The notes below the pieces were generated by a model. That model was not told the DNA's origin. It saw only the letters and a list, made by a program, of their open reading frames with translations, and searched no databases. From Anoxybacterium sp963668245 (lineage in GTDB: Bacteria > Bacillota > Clostridia > Peptostreptococcales > Anaerovoracaceae), in assembly GCA_963668245.2 (NCBI GenBank), contig CAXXKB010000003.1, forward strand, positions 6,338-70,337: a stretch of DNA of 64,000 bases. The letters are read 5' to 3'. This document shows, one piece after another, positions 9,342 through 17,827 of the stretch (the stretch's first letter is position 1; each line of letters opens with the position of its first letter). The translations under genes were made by a program, and so were the position numbers.

Positions 9342-9953
9342 TTACTTTACTTTACCCGACGTTAGATAGTAAAGATAAAGGTTCGCGAAAACATCGGAAA
9401 GACTGGCACCTTCAAAATCCATCTCTTTCATGAAATCGGCTAATTCTTTTTTACTGACGATCAGATTGGCCAGTTTATAATAGTCCCCCAATGGATAGAC
9501 ATAGATGACGTTTTCTGGTGTCTTCCGTCCGAAGGGGTGAAAGAGATTCTTGATCGCAGTTTGGTAGAAGGGATTGTTCTTCCCAGTGCTGAAATTTCTT
9601 GCAGCCATTTCCTTGAAATCCGCTAAATGGATCGGGATACTAGCATTTTTCCTAAAAAGAAAAAGGTCTCCGGACCCACTCACCATAGCTTTCTCCAACA
9701 GATCTTTTATGGCTGCCTGGTAGCCTGCTCGATAGTCATTGGTTATCTGTACGGCGGATTCGGTGCTTGCAGCTGATTCTTTTTTCCTTGCGATAAATTC
9801 ATCGAGGTCTGATTGCGCCACCTTATAGCCTGTTTTTCTGGATTCTTGTACAGCTGGTAGGTCCCCCTGACGGATCCATCGCAAGACCACTTGTCTAGAA
9901 CTTGTAAGGTCTTCTTTTTCGAGGATGGTGAGCACTTCGGAAACGTTTAACAT
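9342..9953 (-). CDS. Excisionase/MerR-like helix-turn-helix protein
   Basis: This is a 203-residue protein. Residues 1-53 form a helix-turn-helix of the excisionase (HTH_17) type: LNVSEVLTIL, VVLRWIRQGDLPAV and GYKVAQSDLDEFIARKK. The remaining 150 residues are of unknown function and contain FRKNASIPIHLADFKEMA and a C-terminal helical part. AGAGGGGATCC precedes the ATG. A perfect 10-bp inverted repeat lies 22 nt upstream, which suggests the gene regulates itself. Confidence 0.7.
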   Translation of the reverse strand: MLNVSEVLTILEKEDLTSSRQVVLRWIRQGDLPAVQESRKTGYKVAQSDLDEFIARKKESAASTESAVQITNDYRAGYQAAIKDLLEKAMVSGSGDLFLFRKNASIPIHLADFKEMAARNFSTGKNNPFYQTAIKNLFHPFGRKTPENVIYVYPLGDYYKLANLIVSKKELADFMKEMDFEGASLSDVFANLYLYYLTSGKVK

Positions 9954-9974
9954 GTGGATCCCCTCTCTTTTATA

Positions 9975-10005
9975 TTTACTTTACTACATTATAAAGTAAA
10001 GTAAA
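9975..10005. promoter_or_regulatory. Operator-like inverted repeat upstream of the HTH gene
   Basis: TTTACTTTAC (9975-9984) and its exact complement GTAAAGTAAA (9996-10005) surround an 11-nt spacer. The inner part reads TTTACT-N9-AGTAAA (9980-10000). The same TTTACT-N9-AGTAAA occurs at 38398-38418 upstream of the acetyltransferase gene. The rest of the 410-nt gap 9954-10363 shows only the hairpin at 10133-10170. Confidence 0.6.
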
Positions 10006-10132
10006 GATAAATGAAAGGTAAGCGGCTAATAAAAAGATTTATCTGTCGTTAATAAACAACTGTCTATTATGAAGATAGAAGAGACGCTCGTAGGTTTTGT
10101 AATGTAACTTTTGCGAGTGTTGGAAAAGGAAA

Positions 10133-10170
10133 AGCAGTGTCCAGAAAATGGTTCATATCTGGACACTGCT
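10133..10170. terminator. Bidirectional hairpin, probable transcription terminator
   Basis: AGCAGTGTCCAGA (10133-10145) and TCTGGACACTGCT (10158-10170) form a 13-bp perfect stem with a 12-nt loop. It is followed by ATTTT on the plus strand and by TTTTCC on the minus strand. It lies between the zinc-ribbon gene and the HTH gene. Confidence 0.55.
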
Positions 10171-10363
10171 ATTTTGGTATGATTTTTCTCTAAATGATCT
10201 GAAACAAGTGTCCATAAACCCGTTACAATTTCTATGTCCAATTAATCGCCATGGATAAAGTTATGGGACAATGAAGTAAAAAAAGAAAAGTGATTTCCTC
10301 TCCTTCACCTACTGGAAGATTAACGTTTCAAGGCATTCTCTGAAAATCTGTAAATATTCAGCA

Positions 10364-10588
10364 CTAAAACAATTTCTTAAAAATTGATCTTAGTAAACCA
10401 GAATCATCATCACCCCTATCGTGATATTCCTCATGGCTCTCATAGATATTATCTTTTGAAATGCTATTTTTAAAACCGCACTCAGTACATTTCCATGTAT
10501 ATTTATGGTCATCAAAATTATTTTGAGAATTCAGATATGCCCCACAACGGTCACACCACCAATCGATATCTGGAAATCTTTCTGTCAT
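10364..10588 (-). CDS. Small zinc-ribbon protein
   Basis: This 74-residue protein has two Cys pairs, WWCDRCGAYLN and WKCTECGFKN, which form a four-cysteine zinc ribbon, followed by an acidic linker and a basic helix at the end. AAGGAGAG precedes the ATG. Such small ribbons are common on Gram-positive genomes and have no settled function. Confidence 0.75.
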   Translation of the reverse strand: MTERFPDIDWWCDRCGAYLNSQNNFDDHKYTWKCTECGFKNSISKDNIYESHEEYHDRGDDDSGLLRSIFKKLF

Positions 10589-10638
10589 AGTACATCTCTC
10601 CTTACATATCTAAAAATTTTTATAGTTAATTTCAACAT

Positions 10639-10962
10639 TTACCACCCAATATTATACTCCTCAACTCCTTGTTGTAATAAATACTCTTTTAAATCTTGAA
10701 TAAACTCATCTTCCTTATCAGGTGCATTGCCATAATGACTAAATCTTCTAGTAGACTCTTCCCAAGAAAAATTATAATCATATTCTTCATCTATTGAATT
10801 CCAGTCTGCATCTCCAAAAAATGTTATTTGTCCAGCTACCACTTCTATTTCTCCAGTCAGTTCCCCCGTATCTTCATCTACAACTGGAATATCTACGCTA
10901 AAATCATATGTTTTTTCGAATTCATATGATTCGAAATTACTATCATTATCTATCCCTACCAT
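10639..10962 (-). CDS. Hypothetical acidic protein
   Basis: The start chosen is the ATG 8 nt after GGAG, which gives 107 residues beginning MVGIDNDSNFESYEF. The protein is acidic and soluble, with a short Asp/Glu/Thr-rich turn segment (DEDTGELTGEIEV). It ends just upstream of the zinc-ribbon gene on the same strand. I do not recognise the family. The 276-nt space after it, up to the recombinase gene, shows nothing clear. Confidence 0.55.
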   Translation of the reverse strand: MVGIDNDSNFESYEFEKTYDFSVDIPVVDEDTGELTGEIEVVAGQITFFGDADWNSIDEEYDYNFSWEESTRRFSHYGNAPDKEDEFIQDLKEYLLQQGVEEYNIGW

Positions 10963-11238
10963 TTTACTCACTCCTTCATTTTCTAGTAGTATATGAATTT
11001 TAATCCTCTATAACAGGAAACTGCGCTTGCACTTCTTGGCGAAGATTTTCAACATTTTTTTAAACCACATGTAGCCCTCCATAATAATTTGGAAACTCAT
11101 GCCTTGATTATATCATGTAAACGCTAACTAATATGCCTGATATATGCCAGCCAAAGTTAAGTTATTTCCTGACTTATTTTTTTTAATAGCAAGATAAAAG
11201 TGAAAAGAACTCACTCAATCTAATTTTCAGACTGTACT

Positions 11239-11805
11239 CTATGACTCAGTACTTATTTCCATTTTCCTTTTATTACGCGTTAAGGTACTCTTGCTGATGC
11301 CGGTCATTTTCTCTACCTCTTTGTAGGAATGATTCTTCAATAGATTCATGGCTAGATTGATTTGTTGCTGATTAAATTTCTTCGGTCGCCCTTCCCGGAA
11401 GTCGGGTTTCTGTCTGGCCAGTTCTTTTCCCTCTTGCGTACGCTCCACAATCAGATCCCGTTCAAAATCCGCAAAAGCGCTGAAGATGGTGAAGATCAAT
11501 CTTCCGGTGGACGTGTTTTCAATAATGCCTAGATTCAGCACATTGATCCGCACGCCCTTCTCGAATAAGAGTTTGATCGTGTTTAATGCGTCTTGCGTGC
11601 TCCGAGCGAAGCGGTCCAACTTCGTCACAACCAGCGTATCCCCTGTCTGGATTTCCTGAAGGAGTTTTTGGAACTCGGGACGATCACTTTTTGTTCCGGT
11701 AATTTTTTCGAAGTAAACCCGGTCGCAGCGTTCCTCCTCGAGTTGACGCAGCTGTCCTTCCAGATCTTGTTGGCGAGTACTCACCCGTGCGTAACCATAT
11801 TTCAT
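11239..11805 (-). CDS. Serine site-specific recombinase (resolvase/invertase family)
   Basis: This 188-residue protein is full length for a small serine recombinase. It starts YGYARVSTRQQDLEGQL with the catalytic Ser in RVST. It continues with VVTKLDRFARS and FSAFADFERDLIVERTQEG, and ends with a helix-turn-helix (SYKEVEKMTGISKSTLTRNK). It would resolve plasmid multimers or invert DNA at a nearby site. A promoter with an overlapping dyad lies upstream. A related recombinase at 19902-20510 is broken. Confidence 0.92.
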   Translation of the reverse strand: MKYGYARVSTRQQDLEGQLRQLEEERCDRVYFEKITGTKSDRPEFQKLLQEIQTGDTLVVTKLDRFARSTQDALNTIKLLFEKGVRINVLNLGIIENTSTGRLIFTIFSAFADFERDLIVERTQEGKELARQKPDFREGRPKKFNQQQINLAMNLLKNHSYKEVEKMTGISKSTLTRNKRKMEISTES

Positions 11806-11857
11806 CTTTTTTCACCCTCACTTTTGAACATAAGTTATGACACCTTTGTATCCCTTG

Positions 11858-11907
11858 ATTTTACTAGAGCAAGGAAGCATAGTCAATACTCTTAAGTTTT
11901 GACTATG
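11858..11907 (-). promoter_or_regulatory. Recombinase promoter with overlapping dyad, candidate res site
   Basis: On the minus strand TTGACT (11886-11881) and TAAAAT (11863-11858) are 17 nt apart. CATAGTCAA (11878-11886) and TTGACTATG (11899-11907) form an inverted repeat over the -35 box. The 48-bp stretch 11860-11907 has a 39/48 match at 27661-27708. This suggests a recombinase binding site or a copy of the gene's control region. Confidence 0.6.
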
Positions 11908-11987
11908 GTTATCTAAATTATATACCTAAAAGAAGCTCATTTATGCTTCTATGCATCAGGAAAGTGAAAAAGTAGAAGTCTGTTTAT

Positions 11988-12776
11988 TTATTGTACAGGA
12001 ATCTCGAATTTGAACAATCTAAATTCATCAAATTTTGCTACTTGAATACCTAATAGGTTCCCAACAATTGTTAAATGATTTTTTTTCATATAATTTGTGA
12101 TGTCTAAGGAAATCGCTTTGTCAAAATGAAAATTAGTAGTTGTTGGAATAATTACTGTTAATACTTTTCGTTTTGGAATGTGCTCCATTCGGTCTGTGGG
12201 AATATTTAGGAGATCGATCCAGTCAGCTGTAAAGCAAGTTCCCCCAGTAAAGTTAGAATTATGTAAAAAGAAGTCCTCTGGTGTAAATTGAATAGCAAAA
12301 TCGGTGAACGCAAAACTGTCTAAAGGCATATTCGAGAAATTCGCATATTTATTTGGCTCTTCTTCGAATGTCATCATATCTTTATAGGCAAGATCCAAAT
12401 ATATTTCCCTGGAAACATGGATAGTAAAGTGTAGCTTATCGAAAAATTGAAGTATCTCCAGAGAATCTTGATTCTTTTTGGCTAAATTTTGAAAATAATC
12501 AGATTGATTACCATAGTACTGTTGTTTTTTTTCAAGAATTTCGAGATATTCTTCAAAATTTTTGACAGAACTCAGGCTTTGGATTTCTTTGATAGAATAA
12601 TCTAGAGACCGATATTTTCTAGACTCAGCGATTTTTTCAATATCATGATCACTGTAACTTCTATAACGTGTTTCTTCATCAATCTCCGGATGAATAAATC
12701 CAACTTGCTCATAATAGCGCAATGTTTCTCGACTGATATTTAAATAACTGCATAAATCTTTAGCCTTATATTTCAC
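11988..12776 (-). CDS. MerR-family transcriptional regulator with effector domain
   Basis: The 262-residue protein starts with a MerR winged helix (YKAKDLCSYLNISRETLRYYEQVGFI, then YRSYSDHDIEKI). A dimerisation coiled coil follows (about residues 75-110), then a C-terminal effector-like domain of about 150 residues that may bind a small molecule. The start is GTG with AAAGGGGTG upstream. It is divergent from the dehydrogenase gene, whose promoter has the long spacer typical of MerR control. The regulator therefore probably switches on the dehydrogenase in response to an unknown inducer. Confidence 0.88.
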   Translation of the reverse strand: MKYKAKDLCSYLNISRETLRYYEQVGFIHPEIDEETRYRSYSDHDIEKIAESRKYRSLDYSIKEIQSLSSVKNFEEYLEILEKKQQYYGNQSDYFQNLAKKNQDSLEILQFFDKLHFTIHVSREIYLDLAYKDMMTFEEEPNKYANFSNMPLDSFAFTDFAIQFTPEDFFLHNSNFTGGTCFTADWIDLLNIPTDRMEHIPKRKVLTVIIPTTTNFHFDKAISLDITNYMKKNHLTIVGNLLGIQVAKFDEFRLFKFEIPVQ

Positions 12777-12823
12777 TAAATCACCCCTTTTTTATTATAG
12801 CATGCAAATTTTGAGATTCTTCC

Positions 12824-12854
12824 TTGACTTGGGGGTAAGAACACAGTTTATCAT
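12824..12854 (+). promoter_or_regulatory. MerR-type promoter of the dehydrogenase gene, 19-nt spacer
   Basis: TTGACT (12824-12829) and TATCAT (12849-12854) are separated by 19 nt instead of 17. This is the hallmark of promoters that MerR proteins activate by twisting the DNA. It lies in the divergent gap between the MerR gene and the dehydrogenase gene. Confidence 0.7.
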
Positions 12855-12883
12855 GAAGGTAAAATGATAAGGAGATGGTCATC

Positions 12884-13636
12884 ATGAAGGGTAAAGTAGC
12901 TTTAGTTACAGGTGGTTTAAGTGGCATAGGAAAGGCAACCGTTCTTGAATTAGTAAGAAGAGGGCTAAACGTAATTGTTCTTGATATCCAAGATGAAAAG
13001 GCGCAACAATTAGCAGAAGAATGTGCTGATCTGAGTGGGAATTTTATTTATAGGAAATGCAACTTATTTGAATCAAATGAAATAGAAGAATCATTCAAAT
13101 TTGTTAAAGACAACTATGGCCACCTAGACTATGCTCTCAATAATGCGGGATTTGGAATTTTATCTAAAAATTTTGCAGAAGTCACTGAAGAAGAGATTGA
13201 CAAGCTTCTTTTGATAAATGTTAAAGCCTATATGCTTTGCATGAAGCATGAGATAAATAGCATGCGAGACAATCATTTTGGACGCATTGTGAATACAGCT
13301 TCTGGATCTGGCTTAGTCGCTTCAAAGGGTATGGCACTTTATACAGCTTGTAAGCACGCCGTTGTGGGACTGACTAAGGCAGCTGCTTTGGATTATGTGA
13401 GAGAGAATATCACGATTAATGCAATTGCCCCGGGAACAATAGAAACAGAACTAGTTGTTCCAATCAAAGAAAAAAATCCAGAGGAATATGCGATGTGGAG
13501 CGCATCTAATCCTATTGGCAGATTAGGACTCCCTTCTGAAATTGCTCGTGTCGTTGCGTTTTTATTTGAAGATGATTCTGAATTTATTAATGGAACTGTA
13601 ATACCGGTTGATAGTGGTTTTGTTGCTGGGAAATAA
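12884..13636 (+). CDS. Short-chain dehydrogenase/reductase (SDR)
   Basis: This is a classical SDR of 250 residues. The cofactor loop TGGLSGIG lies near the N-terminus. The NAG motif is LNNAGFG, the active site has Ser in TASGSG and YTACK, and the product ends GTVIPVDSGFVAGK. The Asp after the second beta strand (VLDIQ) favours NAD over NADP. The start chosen is the second ATG because GGAG is 9 nt upstream. The substrate is unknown; many relatives act on sugars or 3-oxoacyl groups. It forms a divergent pair with the MerR regulator. Confidence 0.9.
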   Translation: MKGKVALVTGGLSGIGKATVLELVRRGLNVIVLDIQDEKAQQLAEECADLSGNFIYRKCNLFESNEIEESFKFVKDNYGHLDYALNNAGFGILSKNFAEVTEEEIDKLLLINVKAYMLCMKHEINSMRDNHFGRIVNTASGSGLVASKGMALYTACKHAVVGLTKAAALDYVRENITINAIAPGTIETELVVPIKEKNPEEYAMWSASNPIGRLGLPSEIARVVAFLFEDDSEFINGTVIPVDSGFVAGK

Positions 13637-13716
13637 GCTAGAATCTTTTGTTTCCAAAAAAAAAATTAGATTACAGCATTTTATAAATTTTTTATGTACA
13701 TCCCATGTAAAAATGT

Positions 13717-13767
13717 AAACAACCCCTTTTGTTGATTTTGGTAAAAATCGACAAAAGGGGTTGTTTA
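13717..13767 (+). terminator. Terminator hairpin downstream of the dehydrogenase
   Basis: AACAACCCCTTTTGT and ACAAAAGGGGTTGTT form a long stem that extends into TTGATTTT/AAAAATCGA, with a T-rich tail. It is about 80 nt past the stop codon. The remainder of the 511-nt gap to 14147 is AT-rich with one more hairpin at 14016-14054. Confidence 0.75.
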
Positions 13768-14015
13768 TTATGCACCAATTGTATCAAGAGGGGATGAGAA
13801 TCAAAATAATCGAAATTTGAAACACTCAAAAATAAAGGGATTAGATGTTCTTCCAACTAATCTTAGGATAAAAACTAAGTATTTTTAGTGCTGTGACTAT
13901 TAAAATTAAATGTCAAGAATTGATCTTACAAATTTTTTTCTTAATAAGAGTGCAAATTGATCTCTTACATAGAACGTATAGGTAATACGCCTTTTTGCTA
14001 CAAAAATATAAGGAA

Positions 14016-14054
14016 ATACAAAGAAAAGCGATAAGAATACGCTTTTCTTTGTAT
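14016..14054 (-). terminator. Terminator-like hairpin at the end of the PTS operon
   Basis: ATACAAAGAAAAGCG and CGCTTTTCTTTGTAT form a 15-bp perfect stem with a 9-nt loop. It is 94 nt beyond the stop of the beta-glucosidase gene, so it probably ends the operon transcript. The tail is weak in T. Confidence 0.55.
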
Positions 14055-14147
14055 AGATAACGAAGAGTCTAATTCAACGCGGTAGTTTTTTATTTCGCTA
14101 CTGTAGTAAGTCTATCTCTAATTAGAATTCTACGAAACTATATTCCG

Positions 14148-15605
14148 TTATTCCAAGTTCTCTCCATTAGTTTCAATAACTTTTTTGTACCAATAGAAAC
14201 TATCCTTTTTATAACGATCATACGTTCCATTGCCTAAATCATCAACATCAACGTAAATAAAACCATATCTTTTTTTCATTTGTCCTGTTGAGGCAGAAAC
14301 GAGATCAATACATCCCCATGGAGTATAACCCATGAGATTAACACCATCAATAGTAATGGCATCTTTCATTGCCTTAATATGTTCTCTTAAATAGTGAATG
14401 TGATAGTCATCATGCACTGTTCCGTCAACTAATGTATCAATACCGCCCACTCCATTTTCAACAATAAAAAGTGGTTTTTGATAGCGATCATAAAACATGT
14501 TTAAAGTAGTGCGTAGACCCTGTGCGTCAATTTGCCATTTCCACGCAGTTTCCTTTTGTTTTAAATATGGGTTTCTTAGTGTGGGAAAGATATTCCCCTC
14601 CGCTTTTTCTGCTACAATATCTGAATCAGCACAAACAATATGCGAAGAATAATAAGAAAAAGAAATAAAGTCTATTGTATTTTCCAACAAAATATCTTTA
14701 TCATTTTCTTTGAAGGGAATTGTAAAGCCGATTCTTTCAAGTTCTTTAATCTTATACGTTGGATATTCGCCATTAACCATCACATCAGAGAAAAAGAATT
14801 TACCTCTATCTGTCTCATATGCTAACCATACGTCTTCTGGCGCACATCGATATGGGTAGGTGACGCCTGCTGAAATCATACAACCAACTTTATTTTCACT
14901 ATCAATTTCATGTGCAACTTTAGCCACCCACGCACATCCTACTAATTGATGGTGTATAGCTGTATAAATTTGCTCATTTCTTCCTTTGTTTTCATCAAGA
15001 ACAACACCAGCTGCGATAAAGGGTAAATGAGTAATACAATTTATTTCATTGAGTGTCAGCCAGTATTTAACTAACCCTTTATATCTCTTCAAAATTACAG
15101 AAGCATACTTTTTAAAACATGAAAGTGTTTTGCGTCCCTCCCATCCATTGTATTTTTTTGTTAAATTTAAAGGGATATCATAATGAGATATTGTGACTAG
15201 TGGTTCAATGCCATATTTTTGACATTCTTTAAACACATCTTCATAAAATTGAAGACCTGCTTCATTTGGCTTATCTTCCTCTCCATTCGGAAAAATACGA
15301 CTCCAAGAAAGTGACATCCGAAAGACTTTGAACCCCATTTCTGCGAGCAAAGCAATGTCTTCTTTATAATGGTGATAAAAATCTATTCCGTGCTTACTGG
15401 GATAATGTAACCCCTCCTTCTCTTCAAAAGAATCTAAATGGCCTGCCATTATTGAAAAACGATCAGAAGATCCTTGAGGAATTATGTCAATATGACCAAG
15501 TCCTCGACCATCTACATCATAGGCACCTTCGCATTGATTGGCTGCCGTTGCCCCTCCCCAAAGAAAATTCTCAGGAAAACGATAGCTTATTTCTTTTTGG
15601 ATCAC
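14148..15605 (-). CDS. 6-phospho-beta-glucosidase, glycoside hydrolase family 1
   Basis: This cytoplasmic enzyme splits phosphorylated beta-glucosides such as cellobiose-6-phosphate after PTS uptake. It is 485 residues, the usual GH1 length. FPENFLWGGATAANQCEGA is the N-terminal signature, TLNEIN carries the acid/base Glu, and FIVENGVGG carries the nucleophile Glu. It overlaps the IIC gene by 4 nt and is the last gene of the PTS operon. The substrate could be cellobiose, salicin or arbutin. Confidence 0.95.
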   Translation of the reverse strand: MIQKEISYRFPENFLWGGATAANQCEGAYDVDGRGLGHIDIIPQGSSDRFSIMAGHLDSFEEKEGLHYPSKHGIDFYHHYKEDIALLAEMGFKVFRMSLSWSRIFPNGEEDKPNEAGLQFYEDVFKECQKYGIEPLVTISHYDIPLNLTKKYNGWEGRKTLSCFKKYASVILKRYKGLVKYWLTLNEINCITHLPFIAAGVVLDENKGRNEQIYTAIHHQLVGCAWVAKVAHEIDSENKVGCMISAGVTYPYRCAPEDVWLAYETDRGKFFFSDVMVNGEYPTYKIKELERIGFTIPFKENDKDILLENTIDFISFSYYSSHIVCADSDIVAEKAEGNIFPTLRNPYLKQKETAWKWQIDAQGLRTTLNMFYDRYQKPLFIVENGVGGIDTLVDGTVHDDYHIHYLREHIKAMKDAITIDGVNLMGYTPWGCIDLVSASTGQMKKRYGFIYVDVDDLGNGTYDRYKKDSFYWYKKVIETNGENLE

Positions 15606-16966
15606 TCTGTTACCCCCTCTAAAGCATGTACTCTATCAGCATCTTCTTGAGCGTCCGTTTCCTGCTCTTTTGCCAGAAGCTGTGCATCGTAAACTTTGAA
15701 AAATGGATACCATAAAAATAAAAGAATCACTGCCAATACAATTTCAAAAATAATATAACGATAATCTAAAGACTTGATAAATCCATTAATTATTATTGGA
15801 AATGTCCCAGTAATTAACAAATATGGTGATGTCAGTAGACCTGATGTACACGCTAGCCAAAATAAGACAGCTGATAATAATCCACCTACAATGAAAGGAA
15901 TCATCAAAATCGGGTTGAACATTATTGGCGCCCCAAAAATTACTGGTTCAGAAACTCTAAATATACTAGGAATGATTGAAGCTTTACCGAAGACCTTTAA
16001 TTGCTTTGATTTCGCTCTCAAACAAAGTAAGACAAAACTAAAAGTATTTCCTGTCCCTCCAAGAAAAGCAATCGCCATTGTCATAAAAATAGGATGAAAA
16101 ACAGGAGTCTGTCCGTTTGCAAACAATTCAGCATTTTCAGCGAAAGCAGCAAGCACAATAGGGGTGGTCAAAGGCATAACTACCATCATTCCATGAACAC
16201 CCACGCACCACGCAGCAAGAATAAAGAAGCACACTAATAAAGCCCCTGGAACTGAATTTACCCCAGCAATTGGAGCTCTCAAAAGATTTTCTAGTAGTGA
16301 CGGAATAGACAGTGCAGGATTAAACATACTAATAATTATGTTTCCACCAAAGAATACTAAGATATTTATCAGTAAGGGAACTAAAGAGTTAAAAATATCC
16401 GCTAAAAACGGCGGAATACCATCTGGCATTTGAATAGTCAGGTTATGACTTTGACAAAAGCGAGTAATCTCCACTGACAGTAAACTAACTAAAATCGCAG
16501 TAAAAAGTCCTGCTGCACCAAGATACGTAGTACTCATAGCGGATATTGTTGTGTTATCTGCTAGTTGATAATAGCTTGCCGGTGCTGTAGTGATAAGAAA
16601 TAAAATCATAGAAGTTAATCCGTTATTAAGTGCTGACATTTTGTATCCACTAGATAAATGGTAAGCGATTGCAAAAGATGCAATAACCGAAATCATCCCC
16701 ATGGTCATGTTAAATGGAATTAAAAGAGTCATTTTATATTCAGTAGCAAAAGTTAACCAACCCGAGAAAATAGACCAAAATCCACCTTGTTCAACCAGTG
16801 CAAGAGTAACCGGAGGATTTGCGAGAATCATGAAAATCGCTGAGACTAAAATAAAACTTATGGTTGTCATTATTCCTTTTTGTAACGCTGCAAAATGACG
16901 CTGTTGCCCAAAAAAATTGGCAACAGGTGTTAATTTTTCTTGAATAAACTTCATTAATCTATCCAT
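15602..16966 (-). CDS. PTS lactose/cellobiose-family permease, IIC component
   Basis: This 454-residue polytopic membrane protein begins MDRLMKFIQEKLTPVANFFGQQRHFAALQKGIM, which is typical of the CelB/LicC branch. About ten hydrophobic segments follow. The conserved stretches include GTGNTFSFVLLC and FRVSEPVIFGAPIMFNPILMIPFI, where the Glu takes part in sugar binding and phosphotransfer. It moves the beta-glucoside across the membrane while IIB phosphorylates it. It sits between the IIB gene (2 nt upstream) and the hydrolase gene. Confidence 0.95.
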   Translation of the reverse strand: MDRLMKFIQEKLTPVANFFGQQRHFAALQKGIMTTISFILVSAIFMILANPPVTLALVEQGGFWSIFSGWLTFATEYKMTLLIPFNMTMGMISVIASFAIAYHLSSGYKMSALNNGLTSMILFLITTAPASYYQLADNTTISAMSTTYLGAAGLFTAILVSLLSVEITRFCQSHNLTIQMPDGIPPFLADIFNSLVPLLINILVFFGGNIIISMFNPALSIPSLLENLLRAPIAGVNSVPGALLVCFFILAAWCVGVHGMMVVMPLTTPIVLAAFAENAELFANGQTPVFHPIFMTMAIAFLGGTGNTFSFVLLCLRAKSKQLKVFGKASIIPSIFRVSEPVIFGAPIMFNPILMIPFIVGGLLSAVLFWLACTSGLLTSPYLLITGTFPIIINGFIKSLDYRYIIFEIVLAVILLFLWYPFFKVYDAQLLAKEQETDAQEDADRVHALEGVTE

Positions 16967-16968
16967 TT

Positions 16969-17274
16969 TTATGCTCCTTTCTCAATATAGCTATGCACAC
17001 TTTTCATAATGTTGGCGACATTACCCATTCCATAATCAACGGAGTCTATTTTACCTACAGGTTTCCCAACAGCATTTTTTTTAACTTCATCTAACTTATA
17101 TGAAATTTGAGGAGCAACTAGAATACAATCATAATCTTGATAAACCCCTTCATAACCACCAATTGGAACGGCCTTCACAGATAAATCGATGTCCTTCTGT
17201 TTTCCCCACTTTTCCATTTTTTGCATCAAAATACTTGTTGATAAACCATTTGCACAAATCAATAAAATTTTCAT
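16969..17274 (-). CDS. PTS lactose/cellobiose-family IIB component
   Basis: This 101-residue protein starts MKILLICANGLSTSILMQKM. The Cys in CANGLSTS is the phosphorylated residue of cellobiose IIB proteins. It passes phosphate from IIA to the incoming sugar. It overlaps the IIA gene by one nucleotide. Confidence 0.95.
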   Translation of the reverse strand: MKILLICANGLSTSILMQKMEKWGKQKDIDLSVKAVPIGGYEGVYQDYDCILVAPQISYKLDEVKKNAVGKPVGKIDSVDYGMGNVANIMKSVHSYIEKGA

Positions 17275-17606
17275 TACTTTTCCTCTCTTCTCTCTTGTTC
17301 TAAAAGGATAATTTCTTTGATTAGATCAATCGCTAACATACTGGTCATCAAATGATCTTGAGCATGAATCAGCAACACACTAATAGGTGTTGCTTTCCCT
17401 TGAGCTTCACTTACTAATAGATTTGTTTGTGAATGATGTGCTTCTACTGATGCTTTTTCCGCTTTTTTTATCAGTCTGTCACTTTCTTCAAAGTTCTCCT
17501 CTCTACATTTTCTTAAAGCCTCAAATGCTAAGCTTCGAGCATCACCTGAATGCGCAATAATGTTCATAGAAATGGTTTCCATATCTAAAATTTCCTCTAC
17601 CTCCAT
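17274..17606 (-). CDS. PTS lactose/cellobiose-family IIA component
   Basis: The start chosen is the ATG 8 nt after GAGGAG, giving 110 residues. The segment ASVEAHHSQTNLL carries the phosphorylated His of lactose/cellobiose IIA proteins, which form all-helical trimers. It is the first gene of the operon IIA-IIB-IIC-hydrolase, downstream of the LicR-type activator gene with a 221-nt gap. Confidence 0.93.
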   Translation of the reverse strand: MEVEEILDMETISMNIIAHSGDARSLAFEALRKCREENFEESDRLIKKAEKASVEAHHSQTNLLVSEAQGKATPISVLLIHAQDHLMTSMLAIDLIKEIILLEQERREEK

Positions 17607-17827
17607 TAATACATCTCCTCTCATTACTTGATACTAAAATCATAAACCTAAAATGTCATTATCGTCACATAATGATTTTCCACCCTCAGAGGAAATTTTA
17701 AGATAAATCATCAGTTTAGTATCGAATTTTTATATTAAGAAAAAAGGCAGCCTAAACACCCAGTTAACTATGATAGCAATTTTTTTCGCTACTTGTTACT
17801 TTAGGATATTTCGCAGCCTTAATGTGC

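Noticed and set aside
10026..10241. Minus-strand frame of 71 codons in the gap after the HTH gene
   Set aside because: It has no ribosome binding site, runs across the hairpin at 10133-10170 and looks non-protein-like.
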